Shown: positions 54,153 to 63,476 of the stretch, in pieces
Layout of the letters: every line of letters begins with the position of its first letter
Numbering within the stretch: the first letter of the stretch is position 1
Origin: a beta proteobacterium AAP65
GTDB taxonomy: Bacteria; Pseudomonadota; Gammaproteobacteria; Burkholderiales; Burkholderiaceae_C
Direction of reading: 5' to 3'
DNA length: 64,000 nucleotides
NCBI GenBank assembly: GCA_001295865.1
Contig: LJHW01000002.1
Span: 62,001 to 126,000 of the forward strand
Made by a program: the position numbers and the translations under genes
Notes under the pieces: model-generated
Told to the model about the DNA's origin: nothing
Database searches by the model: none
The model's input: only the letters and a program-made list of their open reading frames with translations

Positions 54153-54704
54153 TCAGGCCAGCTTGGCGGTGGCCGCGGCGACGCGCTGGCCGAAAGCCGT
54201 GGCCGTGGCGATGTCGCCCGGCACCATTTCGTCCACCGAAGCGTCGGACGGCGTGGTCGTCATCAGGCCCGAGCTGCTGGCCACGTAGTTGAGGTCGTTG
54301 CGCGTGGCGGCCTTGCTGTTGCTGGGCATCATGCCGGTGCCCACCCAGAACATGCTGTGCTGCTGGCTCAGCGTGAACAGGTAGTGCAGGGTGCTCAGCT
54401 TGTCGCCGTTCATGCTGGCGCTGTTGGTGAAGCCGGCGGCGAGCTTGTCCTTCCACTGGCCGGTGAACCAAGCCTTGCTGCTGGCATCGGCGAACTTCTT
54501 GAACTGCCAGCTCACGCTGCCCATGTAGGTGGGCGAGCCGAAGACGATGGTCTTGGCGGCCTGCAGCTGTTCCCAGCCGCCTTCGGGCAGGTTGCCTTCG
54601 GCGTCGATGGCCAGCAGCGTGCCGCCACTGCCTGCGGCCACGGCCTCGGCGACCTTCTTCGTGTGGCCGTAGCCGCTGTGATAAACGATGACGATCTTGC
54701 TCAT
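54153..54704 (-). CDS. flavodoxin-fold NAD(P)H:quinone oxidoreductase-like protein (WrbA-like)
   Basis: A 183-residue flavodoxin-fold protein. The FMN phosphate loop is VYHSGYGHTKKVAEAVAAG at residues 7-25, and FGSPTYMGSVSWQFKKFAD supplies further FMN contacts. The family includes WrbA, which reduces quinones by two electrons. It follows the pirin gene by 41 bp on the same strand; both lie opposite a LysR regulator, suggesting an oxidative-stress or quinone-detoxification unit controlled by that regulator. Confidence 0.9.
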   Translation of the reverse strand: MSKIVIVYHSGYGHTKKVAEAVAAGSGGTLLAIDAEGNLPEGGWEQLQAAKTIVFGSPTYMGSVSWQFKKFADASSKAWFTGQWKDKLAAGFTNSASMNGDKLSTLHYLFTLSQQHSMFWVGTGMMPSNSKAATRNDLNYVASSSGLMTTTPSDASVDEMVPGDIATATAFGQRVAAATAKLA

Positions 54705-54745
54705 GGTGCGGTCCTTCGGGGTCAGGGTGTGGGGATTGAGGGGGT

Positions 54746-55468
54746 TCAGGGCGCGAGGTCGAAGACCAGCACTTCGGCGTCTTCGCCGCCTTCGAGCACG
54801 AGCCGGTCTTCCTGCTCGAGGCGGGCCGCGTCGCCCGCCTTCAAAGCCCGGTCGTTGACACGCAGCGCGCCGCGCACCACGTGCACATAGGTGATGCGGC
54901 GCGCGTTCAGCGCAAGCTCGGCCCGTTCGTCGCCGTCGAAGAGCCCGGCGTGGATGGCGGCGTCGGCATGGATCGTCACCGCGCCTTCTCGGCCGTCACG
55001 CGCGGCCACCGTCACCAGGCGCCCGCGTTTGCTCTCGGCGCTGAAGTGCTTCTGCTCGTAGCCGGGCTCGATGCCGGTTTTCTCCGGCAGGATCCAGATC
55101 TGCAGGAAGTGCGTGGCGCTGTCCTGCGCGTGGTTGAACTCGCTGTGTCGCACGCCAGTGCCGGCGCTCATGCGCTGCACGTCGCCGGGGCGGATGACGC
55201 CCGCATTCGCGCCACCGGCCTCGCCATTGCCCATGCTGTCTTTGTGCGCCAGCGCGCCGTCGAGCACGTAGCTGACGATCTCCATGTCGCGGTGGCCGTG
55301 CGTGCCGAAGCCGGTGCCGGCCGCGATGCGGTCTTCGTTGATGACGCGCAGATTGCCCACGCCCATGTGGCGCGGGTCGTAGTAATCGGCGAAGCTGAAG
55401 CTGTGAAAACTCTTGAGCCAACCGTGGTCTGCATAACCGCGTTCGGCCGATTTGCGCAGGGTGATCAT
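54746..55468 (-). CDS. pirin family protein (YhhW-type bicupin)
   Basis: A 240-residue bicupin. The N-terminal cupin has YYDPRHMGVGNLRVINEDRI and the metal-binding residues in GFGTHGHRDMEIVSYVLDG, then RHSEFN. YhhW-type pirins bind a metal and have quercetin dioxygenase activity in vitro; the physiological substrate is unknown. It is divergent from a LysR-type regulator with a 123-bp gap, and is followed by the WrbA-like gene. The region between the two starts holds a CATG-N8-CATG pair at about 55502-55519 but no convincing LysR box. Confidence 0.93.
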   Translation of the reverse strand: MITLRKSAERGYADHGWLKSFHSFSFADYYDPRHMGVGNLRVINEDRIAAGTGFGTHGHRDMEIVSYVLDGALAHKDSMGNGEAGGANAGVIRPGDVQRMSAGTGVRHSEFNHAQDSATHFLQIWILPEKTGIEPGYEQKHFSAESKRGRLVTVAARDGREGAVTIHADAAIHAGLFDGDERAELALNARRITYVHVVRGALRVNDRALKAGDAARLEQEDRLVLEGGEDAEVLVFDLAP

Positions 55469-55591
55469 GGTCGGGGGCTCCTTCGTTGCTGGGGGCAGAT
55501 GTCATGCGATCCGCCATGCAGCCAATGTAGGAAAGCCCGCCCCGGGCCGGGCTGCGCGGGCTTGTCGGCGCCGTTCAAATAAGATGAAGCG

Positions 55592-56578
55592 ATGACCGAA
55601 CGCAGCAGCGCCCTGACCCCCGACGCCCTGGCCATGATGGATGCCATCGCGCGCACCGGCAGTTTTGCCGCGGCCGCGCGTGAGCTCGGCAAGGTGCCCT
55701 CGGCCCTGACCTACAGCGTGAGACAGCTCGAAGAAGCGCTGGACGTGCTGCTCTTCGACCGCAGCTCGCGCCAGGCCCAACTCACGGCCGCCGGCACCGA
55801 GCTGCTGGTGGAAGGGCGCCGCCTGCTGCAAGAGATGGACGCCGTGGCCAACCGCGTGCGCCGCGTGGCCAGCGGCTGGGAGACGCAGCTGTCCATCAGC
55901 GTGGAAGACATCCTCTCGGTGCCGACGGTGTTCGAGCTGGTGCAGGCCTTCTGCGATGTGCGCGAGCTGCGGGAAGGCTCGGCCGAACGCCAGGCGCCGG
56001 GCACGCGCATCCGGCTGCGCACCGACGTGCTCACGGGCACCTGGGAGGCGCTGGTGACGGGGCAGGTGGACCTGGCCATCGGCGTCTCGGCGGGCCACAC
56101 CAACCCGGGGGGTGTCGAGCTGCGGCCGCTGGGCGAGGTGCCCTTCGTCTTCTGCATGGCGCCGCACCACCCGCTGGCCGGCCGCGAGGGCCCGTTGGTG
56201 GACGCCGAGCTGGTGCACCACCGCGCCGTGGCCGTGGCCGACACCGCGCAGCGCTTGGCCCCGGCCACGGTGAACCTGCTGCCAGGGCAGGACGTGCTGA
56301 CCGTGCCCAACATGCGCATGAAGCTCGAGGCCCTGCTGCGCTGTTTGGGCTGTGGTTTCATTCCCGAGCCCTTGGCTCGGCCACACCTGGAGGCTGGCAC
56401 GCTGGTGCAGAAGGAAACAGCCCGCCCGCCGGCCCTGGCGCAACTGCACTACGCTTGGCGTGCCGAACGCGGCGGCACCGCCGGCCTGGGCCGTGCGCTG
56501 CAGTGGTGGCTGCAGCAGCTGGAAAGCCCCACCACGCGGCGCGCGCTGCTGGAGCGCCACGCCGGCCCGCTGTGCTGA
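55592..56578 (+). CDS. LysR-family transcriptional regulator
   Basis: A 328-residue LysR regulator. The winged helix-turn-helix spans about residues 8-67 ([23 protein letters not shown] then [21 protein letters not shown]), followed by a linker helix and a type 2 periplasmic-binding-like effector domain. Its divergent position next to the pirin and WrbA-like genes suggests that it regulates them. The end overlaps by 7 nt the GTG start of gluQ, which is unrelated in function. Confidence 0.93.
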   Translation: MTERSSALTPDALAMMDAIARTGSFAAAARELGKVPSALTYSVRQLEEALDVLLFDRSSRQAQLTAAGTELLVEGRRLLQEMDAVANRVRRVASGWETQLSISVEDILSVPTVFELVQAFCDVRELREGSAERQAPGTRIRLRTDVLTGTWEALVTGQVDLAIGVSAGHTNPGGVELRPLGEVPFVFCMAPHHPLAGREGPLVDAELVHHRAVAVADTAQRLAPATVNLLPGQDVLTVPNMRMKLEALLRCLGCGFIPEPLARPHLEAGTLVQKETARPPALAQLHYAWRAERGGTAGLGRALQWWLQQLESPTTRRALLERHAGPLC

Positions 56579-57531
56579 AGCCCGCTGGCGCGCCCAGCGC
56601 CTGCACCGGGCGATTTGCGCCCTCGCCCACGGGGCCTTTGCACGCGGGCTCTTTGGTGGCGGCGCTGGCCAGCTGGCTGGACGTGCGCGCCCAGGGCGGG
56701 CGCTGGCTGCTGCGCATCGAAGACGTCGACACGCCCCGCTGCGTGCCCGGCGCCGCCGAGCACATCGTGCAGCAGCTGGCGCGCTGCGGCCTGCTGCCGG
56801 ATGAGGCGCCGCTGTGGCAATCCAGCCGCAGCGCAGCCTACGCACTGGCGCTGCATCAGCTGCAGGGCAGCGGTGCTGCCTACCCCTGTGCCTGCACACG
56901 CAAGGACATCGACAGCCACTGGGCGGCCCAAGGCCTGCTGCACACCCCCGAGGCCGAACGTGTTTACCCAGGCACCTGCCGGCCCGAGCGGGGCGGCCTG
57001 GCCGGCCGCCCGCCGCGTGCCTGGCGCCTGCGTGCCGAGGGCGTGGTGGCCTGGTTCGACCGCCGCCTGGGCCCGCAGCAGCAAGACGTGGCGCCAGCCG
57101 TGGGCGACTTCGTGCTGCGTCGCGCCGACGGCCTGTGGGCCTACCAACTGGCCGTGGTGGTGGACGACGCGGCCCAGGGCGTCACGCACGTGGTGCGCGG
57201 CGAAGACCTGGCCGACAACACCGCGCGGCAGATCCTGCTGCAGCGCGCCCTGGGCCTGCCCACGCCGGCCTACCTGCACACGCCGCTGGTGCGGGCCGCC
57301 GATGGCCGCAAGCTCAGCAAGCAGAACGGCGCCCCCCCGCTGGACCTGCAAGACCCCGTGGCCACGCTGCAGGCCGCGGCGGCTGTGCTCGGTTTGCCGC
57401 CGCTGCAGGCCCCCACGCCCGCGGCCTGGCTGGCGCTGGCCGTGCCCGCTTGGGCCGAACTGGCATCATCCTGGCCTTTGCAACCTGAAGCTCTCGACCA
57501 TGACCACCACCCCCAGCGGCTTGCAGATTGA
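56572..57531 (+). CDS. gluQ: glutamyl-Q tRNA(Asp) synthetase
   Basis: A 319-residue paralogue of glutamyl-tRNA synthetase without anticodon-binding domain; it attaches glutamate to queuosine at position 34 of tRNA-Asp. The HIGH-like motif is [19 protein letters not shown] at about 14-32, zinc ligands are in YPCACTR and the later YPGTC, and the KMSKS-like loop is RKLSKQNGA. The start is taken as the GTG at 56572, inside the end of the LysR gene. The last 32 nt overlap the following FKBP gene in another frame, an unusually long overlap. Confidence 0.92.
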   Translation: MLKPAGAPSACTGRFAPSPTGPLHAGSLVAALASWLDVRAQGGRWLLRIEDVDTPRCVPGAAEHIVQQLARCGLLPDEAPLWQSSRSAAYALALHQLQGSGAAYPCACTRKDIDSHWAAQGLLHTPEAERVYPGTCRPERGGLAGRPPRAWRLRAEGVVAWFDRRLGPQQQDVAPAVGDFVLRRADGLWAYQLAVVVDDAAQGVTHVVRGEDLADNTARQILLQRALGLPTPAYLHTPLVRAADGRKLSKQNGAPPLDLQDPVATLQAAAAVLGLPPLQAPTPAAWLALAVPAWAELASSWPLQPEALDHDHHPQRLAD

Positions 57532-57856
57532 AGACACCGTCGTCGGCAGCGGCGAAGAGGCCGTTGCCGGCCAGCGCGTGCGCGTGCACTACACCGGCTG
57601 GCTCTACGACCCCACCGCCCCGAACTCGCGCGGCGCCAAGTTCGACAGCAGCAAAGACCGCGGCCAGCCCTTCATGTTCGGCCTGGGCCAGGGACAGGTC
57701 ATCCGCGGTTGGGACGAAGGCGTGCAGGGCATGAAGGTGGGCGGCACCCGCGTGCTGACCATCCCGGCCGACTTGGGCTATGGCGCCCGCGGCGCGGGCG
57801 GCGTGATCCCGCCGAACGCGACCCTCGTGTTTGAGGTCGACCTGCTCGGCGTCTGA
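57500..57856 (+). CDS. FKBP-type peptidyl-prolyl cis-trans isomerase
   Basis: A 118-residue single-domain FKBP. The family signature runs from [12 protein letters not shown] through [69 protein letters not shown] (given in pieces); active-site aromatic and Asp residues are intact. It catalyses proline isomerisation and has no signal peptide, so it is cytoplasmic. The start lies 32 nt inside gluQ; it ends just before a strong terminator. Confidence 0.94.
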   Translation: MTTTPSGLQIEDTVVGSGEEAVAGQRVRVHYTGWLYDPTAPNSRGAKFDSSKDRGQPFMFGLGQGQVIRGWDEGVQGMKVGGTRVLTIPADLGYGARGAGGVIPPNATLVFEVDLLGV

Positions 57857-57871
57857 AGCCCCTCAGCCATG

Positions 57872-57900
57872 AAAAAGGCGCCCCGCGGGGCGCCTTTGTT
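57872..57900. terminator. bidirectional intrinsic terminator between FKBP and helicase genes
   Basis: AAAGGCGCCCC (57874-57884) pairs with GGGGCGCCTTT (57887-57897), an 11-bp perfect palindrome-like stem with A-run before and TTTGTT after. It lies between two convergent genes and can serve both strands. Confidence 0.85.
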
Positions 57901-57917
57901 CTGGCCTGGGCCGACGT

Positions 57918-59297
57918 TCAGCGTGCCGGGCGAGGGCCTGCTTTGCTGAAGGTTTTGCCCGCAGGCTTGAAAGGCTTGCCGGCGGGGCGGGGGCCGAAGC
58001 TCTTGCCGCCCGGGCGGACCGGACGGTCGAAAGGCTTGGGCGGCTCGGCGCGCTTGGGTTCCAGGCCGGCGATGGTGGCCACCGGCATGCGCTGCGTGGT
58101 GTAGCGCTGGATGCGGTGGATCATGCCGCTGTCGCGGCGCTCGGCCAGCGTCACCGCCAGGCCCGAACGGCCGGCACGGCCCGTGCGGCCGATGCGGTGC
58201 ACGTAGTCCTCTTCCTTCATCGGCAGGCCGTAGTTGATGACGTGGCTGATGGTCGGCACGTCGATGCCGCGCGCGGCCACGTCGGTGGCCACCAGCACGC
58301 GCAGGTGCTTGCTGCGCAGGCCTTGCAGCACGCGGTTGCGACGGCCTTGCGGCATGCCACCGTGCAGGCTGGCCACGCTGTGGCCCATCTCGTGCAGGCG
58401 GTCGGCCAGCCAGTCGGCGTCACGCTGGGTGCTGGTGAAGACCACGGCCTGGTCGAGATCACGCTCGGTGAGGATGTGGTCGAGCAGCGCGTTCTTGTGC
58501 TCGAAATCGTCGGCCCAGTGCAGGCGCTGTTCGATGTCGGAATGGCTCTCGGTCTGCGAGGTGGCCTCGATGCGCTGCGGCTCGCGCAGCAGGTCGGTGG
58601 CCAGGCGGCCGACGTTGCCGCTGAAGGTGGCGCTGTACATCACGGTCTGGCGCTTGGCCGGCGTGGCGTCGACGATGAGGCGGATGTCGTCGATGAAGCC
58701 CATGTCCAGCATGCGGTCGGCTTCGTCGAGCACCAGCATCTCGATTTGGTCGAGGCGGCACTTGCCCGAACCGAGGTGGTCGATCAGGCGGCCGGGGGTG
58801 GCGATCAGGATGTCCAGCGGGCCGCGCAGTGCGGCCAGCTGCGCGCCGTAGGGCACGCCGCCGACGACGGTGGCCACACGCAGACCGGGCACAAAACGGC
58901 CGTAGTCGCTGGCGGCCTTGGCCACCTGCAGCGCGAGTTCACGCGTGGGGGCCAGCACCAGCACGCGCGGGCCCTTGGCCTGCTGCGGGGCGCCGCGCGA
59001 GGGGCGGTCACCGAAACGCTCCGTGCCACGCTCGGGCCGGGGTGCCGGGGCGGCTTCAACGCCGGCGGCCTTGCGCTCGGCGGCGGCTTGCTCGCGGGCG
59101 GCCAGCACGCGCATCAGCGCGGGCAGCATGAAGCTGGCGGTCTTGCCGCTGCCGGTGCGGCTGCTGACCATCAGGTCGCGGCCGGCCAGCGCGGGCGGAA
59201 TGGCTTCGGCTTGCACCGAGGTGGGTTCGGTGTAACCGGCGGCGCTCAGGGCACGCACCAGCAGTTCGTTCAGGTTCAGGGCTTCGAAACTCATCAT
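57918..59297 (-). CDS. DEAD-box RNA helicase, RhlE-like
   Basis: A 459-residue RNA helicase. Motifs in order: Q-motif region YTEPTSVQAEAIPPALAGRD, motif I SSRTGSGKTAS, Ia APTRELALQ, II VLDEADRMLDMGF, III YSATFSG, V DVAARGIDV and VI HRIGRTGRAG. A charged insertion of about 35 residues (EQAAAERKAAGVEAAPAPRPE and following) sits between I and Ia. The C-terminal 60 residues are Arg/Lys/Pro/Gly-rich with repeated KPF, an RNA-binding tail. Role: RNA unwinding in ribosome assembly or decay. Start may be 59297 or 59294 (two ATGs in a row). A long leader precedes it. Confidence 0.92.
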   Translation of the reverse strand: MMSFEALNLNELLVRALSAAGYTEPTSVQAEAIPPALAGRDLMVSSRTGSGKTASFMLPALMRVLAAREQAAAERKAAGVEAAPAPRPERGTERFGDRPSRGAPQQAKGPRVLVLAPTRELALQVAKAASDYGRFVPGLRVATVVGGVPYGAQLAALRGPLDILIATPGRLIDHLGSGKCRLDQIEMLVLDEADRMLDMGFIDDIRLIVDATPAKRQTVMYSATFSGNVGRLATDLLREPQRIEATSQTESHSDIEQRLHWADDFEHKNALLDHILTERDLDQAVVFTSTQRDADWLADRLHEMGHSVASLHGGMPQGRRNRVLQGLRSKHLRVLVATDVAARGIDVPTISHVINYGLPMKEEDYVHRIGRTGRAGRSGLAVTLAERRDSGMIHRIQRYTTQRMPVATIAGLEPKRAEPPKPFDRPVRPGGKSFGPRPAGKPFKPAGKTFSKAGPRPAR

Positions 59298-59610
59298 CTC
59301 TCTCGCAGAAAAACAGCGCGCGAAAACGCGCCGCCGCGGGCTTCCGTCAGGGAAGACCGCGCAGGTGAAGTCGCTGGAGGACCCCGGCTTGAAGGCCCAC
59401 GAAGAGGGGCACCGGGAGGTCGTGCGACGGCATCGCCGCCGACCCGTGAGAAGCGCACCGCGGTGCTGACTGGGATGTCAGCGCTTGAGTGGCAAGAGGC
59501 CGAAGGGGATGAACGATCTGTCTGCTTGCGCCGGTTCTGTTGAACCAGCGTTTGCAGCGCAGCCCGCGATTCTAGCCCGGATTCGGGTTTTTACGGAAGC
59601 GTTGTGTGCG
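59298..59610 (-). other. 313-bp region upstream of the helicase gene, with probable long leader
   Basis: No gene is seen here. On the minus strand TAGAAT (59574-59569) is a good -10; no clear -35 precedes it. Transcription from there gives a leader of about 260 nt. Near its end a hairpin GCGCG-TTTT-CGCGC is followed by CTG and five T (59330-59304 on the plus scale), like a weak attenuator, 10 nt before the ribosome binding site GAGAGAG. Role unproven. Confidence 0.4.
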
Positions 59611-60474
59611 TCAGCCCACGTGGCCGTGCACACGCGGGGCCAGCGCCTGCCACACCGGCGTCAGGCGGCCGGGCAGGTCGGGCAGGGCGCCGAGGTCGGT
59701 GCGGCTCTCGGTGGGCGAGTGAAAGTCGCTGCCGCGGCTGGCCAGCAGGCCGAACTCGATGGCCGTGTCGGCGTAGCGGATGTGCTCGGCCGCGCTGTGG
59801 CTGCCCGTCATCACTTCCACGCCGCGGCCGCCGTGGCCGATGAACTCGGTGAAGAGCGCGTACTCCTCGGTGGGCGTGAAGCGGTAGCGGCCGGGGTGCG
59901 CGATGACGGCAATGCCGCCGGCCTGCGTGATCCAGCCCACGGCGTCGCGCAGCGTGGCCCAGCGGGTGGGCACATAACCCGGCAGGCCTTCGGTGAGGTA
60001 GCGGCGGAAGACGCTGTGGGTGTCGGGGCAGTGGCCGGCCTCCACGAGGAAGCGCGCGAAGTGCGTGCGCGAGATGAGGTCGGGGTTGCCCACGTAGCGC
60101 AGCGCACCTTCGAAGGCGCCGGTGATGCCCACCTTCGCCAGCCCCGCAGCCATCTCGTGCGCGCGTTGCAGGCGCCCGCCGCGCGTGGCGGCCAGGCCGG
60201 CCTGCAGCGCCTCGTCGTCGGCGTCGAAACCCAGGCCGACGATGTGCACCGTCTGGTGCAGGAAGCTCACCGAGATCTCCACGCCCGTGAGGTAGCCCAT
60301 GCCGAGGTCGAGCGCGGCTTCGCGCGCGCGCTGCTGGCCGCCGAGTTCGTCGTGGTCGGTCAGGGCCCAGAGTTCGACGCCGCGTTCTTGCGCGCGTTGG
60401 GCCAGGGCTTCAGGGCTCAGCGTGCCGTCGGAAACGTTGGAATGGCTGTGGAGGTCGGCGTTGAGCAAATGCAC
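59611..60474 (-). CDS. PHP-domain phosphoesterase (RNase AM / YciV-type)
   Basis: A 287-residue PHP protein with the metal-binding blocks DLHSHSNVSDG at residues 7-17, ALTDHDELGG, GVEISVSF, IAHPGRYR and ASRGSDFHSP. This subgroup hydrolyses 3',5'-nucleoside bisphosphates such as pAp and trims RNA 5' ends. The start is a GTG at 60474 with a weak ribosome binding site. It is on the same strand as lolD, 23 bp downstream of it, and may be cotranscribed. Confidence 0.9.
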   Translation of the reverse strand: MHLLNADLHSHSNVSDGTLSPEALAQRAQERGVELWALTDHDELGGQQRAREAALDLGMGYLTGVEISVSFLHQTVHIVGLGFDADDEALQAGLAATRGGRLQRAHEMAAGLAKVGITGAFEGALRYVGNPDLISRTHFARFLVEAGHCPDTHSVFRRYLTEGLPGYVPTRWATLRDAVGWITQAGGIAVIAHPGRYRFTPTEEYALFTEFIGHGGRGVEVMTGSHSAAEHIRYADTAIEFGLLASRGSDFHSPTESRTDLGALPDLPGRLTPVWQALAPRVHGHVG

Positions 60475-60497
60475 GCCGGCATTGTAGGAAGCCAGGC

Positions 60498-61167
<670 letters not shown>

Positions 61168-61175
<8 letters not shown>

Positions 61176-62421
61176 AGCGCAGCGCCTCCGCCGGGTTCAC
61201 GCGGCTGGCGCGCCAGCTCGGGTAGATGGTCGCCACGAAGGACAGCAGCAGCGAGATCACCAGCACCGGCACGATGTCTGCGGCCATGGGTTCGCTCGGC
61301 ATGCGGCTGATGACGTAGATGCTGCCCGGCAGGAAGGCCATGCCCAAAGCCTGCTCGATGGCCGGCACGATGACGTCAACGTTGTAAGCCACGAGCAGAC
61401 CCAGCAGGCTGCCGCCCAATGTGCCGATGACGCCGCTGGTGGCCCCCTGCACCATGAACACGCCCATGATGCTGCCCGGGCTGGCGCCCAGGGTGCGCAG
61501 GATGGCGATGTCGGCGCGTTTGTCGGTGACGGTCATCACCAGCGTGCTCACCAGGTTGAAGGCCGCCACCGCGACGATGAGCGTGAGGATGATGAACATC
61601 AGCCGCTTCTCGATCTGCACGGCGTCGAACCAGTTGCGGTTGGTGCGCGTCCAGTCGCGCACCAGCACCTCGCCGCCCATGCGCAGCGCGATCTCGCCGG
61701 CCACGGTGCGCGCGCTGTGCACGTCGGCCAGGCGCAGCTGCACGCCGCTGGGGCCGGCCAGCTGGAAGAGGCGCTGCGCGTCTTCGATGTGCAGCAGCGC
61801 CATCGCGCTGTCGTACTCGTAGTGGCCCGACTCGAAGGTGCCCACCAGCGTCACCTGCTTCAGCCGCGGCACCACGCCCGCGGGCGTGACCTGGCCGCCC
61901 GGCGCGACCACGGTGACCTTGTCGCCGATGCGCGCACGCAGCAGGCGCGCCATCTCTGCGCCCATCACCACGTTCCAGGCACCGGGCTGCAGGCGCGAGA
62001 GCGTGGCGGCTTCGGTGCGGCCGATGTCGGTGACCTGGCCTTCGACACCGGGTTCCACGCCGCGGATCACCGCGCCGCGCATCTCGTCGCCGCGCCCCAC
62101 CAGGGCCTGCGTGCTGACGTAGGGAGCCGCGCCGATGACGCGCTGGTCTTCGCGAGCCTTGTTCGCCACGGCCTGCCAGTCGGCCAGGCCGTTGCCGGCG
62201 ATGTCCATCAGTTCGACGTGCGGAATGATGCTCAGCATGCGGTCGCGCACTTCCTTCTGGAAGCCGTTCATCACGCTCAGCACGATGATCAGTGCCGCCA
62301 CGCCCAAGGCGATGCCGAGCATCGAGACAAAGCTGATGAAGCTGATGAAGCCGTTGCGGCGCCCGGCGCGGCCGGCGCGTGTGTAGCGCCAGCCGATCTG
62401 CCACTCAAAAGGAAGGTTCAT
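61168..62421 (-). CDS. lolC: lipoprotein-releasing ABC transporter permease (LolC/LolE)
   Basis: A 417-residue inner-membrane protein of the LolCE family. The N-terminus [31 protein letters not shown] (given as the start region, residues 3-34) is typical; one helix is followed by a large periplasmic domain (about 50-265) and three helices ([26 protein letters not shown] block included). Only one permease gene is present, so the transporter may be a homodimer of a LolF-like protein or the second permease lies elsewhere. It pairs with lolD. Confidence 0.9.
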
Positions 62422-62537
62422 GGCGCAGGGGGGTCATGGGGCGTGCATGCTAGCCGAGGGGGCTGCTGGCACCCGGGGGCCTTGCGATGGGCCGGCCTGG
62501 CGCAGGGCCGGGGCAGGGCGGCCGGGATAATGCGCGC

Positions 62538-63476
62538 ATGCACCTGTTGATCCCCTTCGCGGCGCCGCTGTCCGAGGCGGGCCGCCAGGCCGCGGCCCCG
62601 CTGCCGCTGCCCCACCTGCAGGCGCTGCTGGGCCGTTGCGCCGAAGTGCAGCGCGACAGCGCCGACGCCTGGAACTACTCACCCCCGCACGAACGCGCCC
62701 TCGCACTGGCCCTGGGCTGGCAAGGCGGCGCCGGCCTGCTGCCCTGGGCCGCGCGCGCGGCGCGGGCCGATGGCATCGATACCGCCGATCTCGCCTGGGG
62801 CCTGCTGACGCCCGCGCACTGGCACCTGGGCACCGAGCAGGTCAGCCTGATCGACCCTGCCGGGCTGATGCTGGACGACAGCGCCTCGCGGGCCTTCTTC
62901 GACGCCGTGGCGCCGCTCTTCACCAGCGAGGGTTATGCGCTGCACTACGGCCACGCCAGCCGCTGGTACCTGGCGCACGAGAGCCTGGCCGGCCTGCCCA
63001 CGGCCTCCATCGACCGTGCGATCGGCCGCAACGTCGACGCCTGGCTGGGCGCCGCGCCCGAGGCCCGGCGCATGCGCCGCCTGCAGAGCGAGGTGCAGAT
63101 GCTGCTGTACACACACCCGCTGAACGACGAGCGCGCGGCGCGCGGGCTTTTGCCCGTCAACAGCTTCTGGCTGAGCGGCTGTGGTGTGGCCCAGCCCGAA
63201 ATGCCTGACCCGCCCGCGGTCGACGAGCGCCTGCGCGCGCCGGCCCTGGCCGAGAACTGGCCCGCCTGGTGCCAGGCCTGGACGACGTTGGACGAGGGCC
63301 CCATCGCCGAGCTGCAGCGCCGTGCCGAGAGCGGCGAAGCCGTGGCGCTGACGCTGTGTGGCGAAAACGCCTGGGTGCGGCTGGAAAACCAAGGCGCGGC
63401 TGCCGGCGGCTGGTGGCCGCGCCTGCGCCGCCGCTTCAGCCCGCCCACGCCCTTGAGCGTGTTGGAGACCCTGTGA
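62538..63476 (+). CDS. conserved protein annotated in relatives as phosphoglycerate-mutase-like
   Basis: A 312-residue soluble protein. Blocks such as WNYSPPHERALALALGW, LAWGLLTPAHWHLGTEQV, RWYLAHESLAGLPTASIDRAIGRNVDAWL and GLLPVNSFWLSGCG are strongly patterned and conserved upstream of recJ in related Burkholderiales, where the protein is often labelled phosphoglycerate mutase-related. I see no catalytic motif of either phosphoglycerate mutase class, so the function is unproven. The stop overlaps the recJ GTG (GTGA), which suggests coupling. Confidence 0.75.
   Translation: MHLLIPFAAPLSEAGRQAAAPLPLPHLQALLGRCAEVQRDSADAWNYSPPHERALALALGWQGGAGLLPWAARAARADGIDTADLAWGLLTPAHWHLGTEQVSLIDPAGLMLDDSASRAFFDAVAPLFTSEGYALHYGHASRWYLAHESLAGLPTASIDRAIGRNVDAWLGAAPEARRMRRLQSEVQMLLYTHPLNDERAARGLLPVNSFWLSGCGVAQPEMPDPPAVDERLRAPALAENWPAWCQAWTTLDEGPIAELQRRAESGEAVALTLCGENAWVRLENQGAAAGGWWPRLRRRFSPPTPLSVLETL

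Noticed and set aside
55469..55591. LysR operator (T-N11-A) in the pirin/LysR gap
   Set aside because: A CATG-N8-CATG pair is present but no convincing T-N11-A palindrome could be singled out.
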